From assembly GCA_945836785.1 (NCBI GenBank), contig CAMAMD010000077.1, positions 1 to 6,498 of the forward strand: a stretch of 6,498 nt of DNA, in the 5' to 3' direction. How positions within the stretch are numbered: position 1 is the stretch's first letter; every line of letters begins with the position of its first letter. Shown here one piece after another: positions 6,437-6,498 of the stretch. Under the pieces are notes generated by a model. That model worked only from the letters and a program-made list of their open reading frames with translations, had not been told where the DNA came from and did no database searches. A program made the translations under genes and the position numbers. This stretch comes from an uncultured Clostridium sp. (lineage in GTDB: Bacteria > Bacillota_A > Clostridia > Lachnospirales > Lachnospiraceae).

Positions 6437-6498
6437 ATGTCAAAGAACAATAAAAAGATATTTATGCAAATAGGAATTATTTTAATATGTATTCTGTT
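6437..6498 (+). CDS. N-terminus of a secreted or membrane protein, cut by the window end
   Basis: Twenty codons are visible: MSKNNKKIF followed by a hydrophobic stretch (MQIGIILICIL). This charge-then-hydrophobic pattern is that of a signal peptide or membrane anchor. AGGAGG at 6419-6424 precedes the ATG by 12 bases, which is slightly long. The same frame is open back to an ATG at 6371, but that start has no ribosome binding site and the extra residues look non-coding. The family cannot be identified from so little sequence. Confidence 0.55.
   Translation, partial: MSKNNKKIFMQIGIILICIL

Overview
The window most likely comes from an anaerobic Firmicute of the class Clostridia, plausibly Lachnospiraceae. 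I infer this from the mid-AT base composition, strong AGGAGG-type ribosome binding sites, [FeFe]-hydrogenase maturases, a TatD-associated type radical SAM protein and a clostridial-type small cupin. No taxonomic search was possible. Every supported gene is on the + strand.

Layout. Positions 1-170 hold at most the last codons of an unidentified upstream gene, then a good sigma-A-type promoter (96-124). A two-gene unit follows: a small radical SAM protein (171-785) and a YqeY-like protein (800-1237) with its Shine-Dalgarno overlapping the upstream stop. After a 129-bp gap comes a tight cluster of pyruvate kinase (1367-2785), hydG (2787-4205, one base after the pyk stop) and hydF (4266-5468). 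HydG makes the CO/CN-bearing iron synthon, and HydF is the GTPase scaffold that carries the [2Fe] precursor to the hydrogenase. The third maturase, HydE, and the hydrogenase HydA are not in the window. The pyk-hydG spacing implies co-transcription and perhaps translational coupling. That would link the last ATP- and pyruvate-yielding step of glycolysis to the ability to dispose of electrons as H2.

The most unusual non-coding feature lies directly after hydF. It is a ~245-bp imperfect palindrome (about 5476-5720) with 41-bp outer arms matching at 38 of 41 positions without gaps, and a perfect 14-bp GC-rich inner stem followed by a T-run. It looks like a MITE-type or other palindromic repeat whose core can act as a transcription terminator. 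Immediately beyond it is a near-consensus promoter (TTCACA-17-TATGAT) driving a 140-aa cupin protein (5792-6214). The right end is an AT-rich intergenic stretch and the first 20 codons of a gene starting with a lysine-rich then hydrophobic N-terminus (6437 to window end).

Most of the window is ordinary core metabolism. The palindrome and the pyk-hydG-hydF arrangement are the parts that deserve a second look. I see no CRISPR array, tRNA, rRNA, transposase or convincing new multi-gene system.
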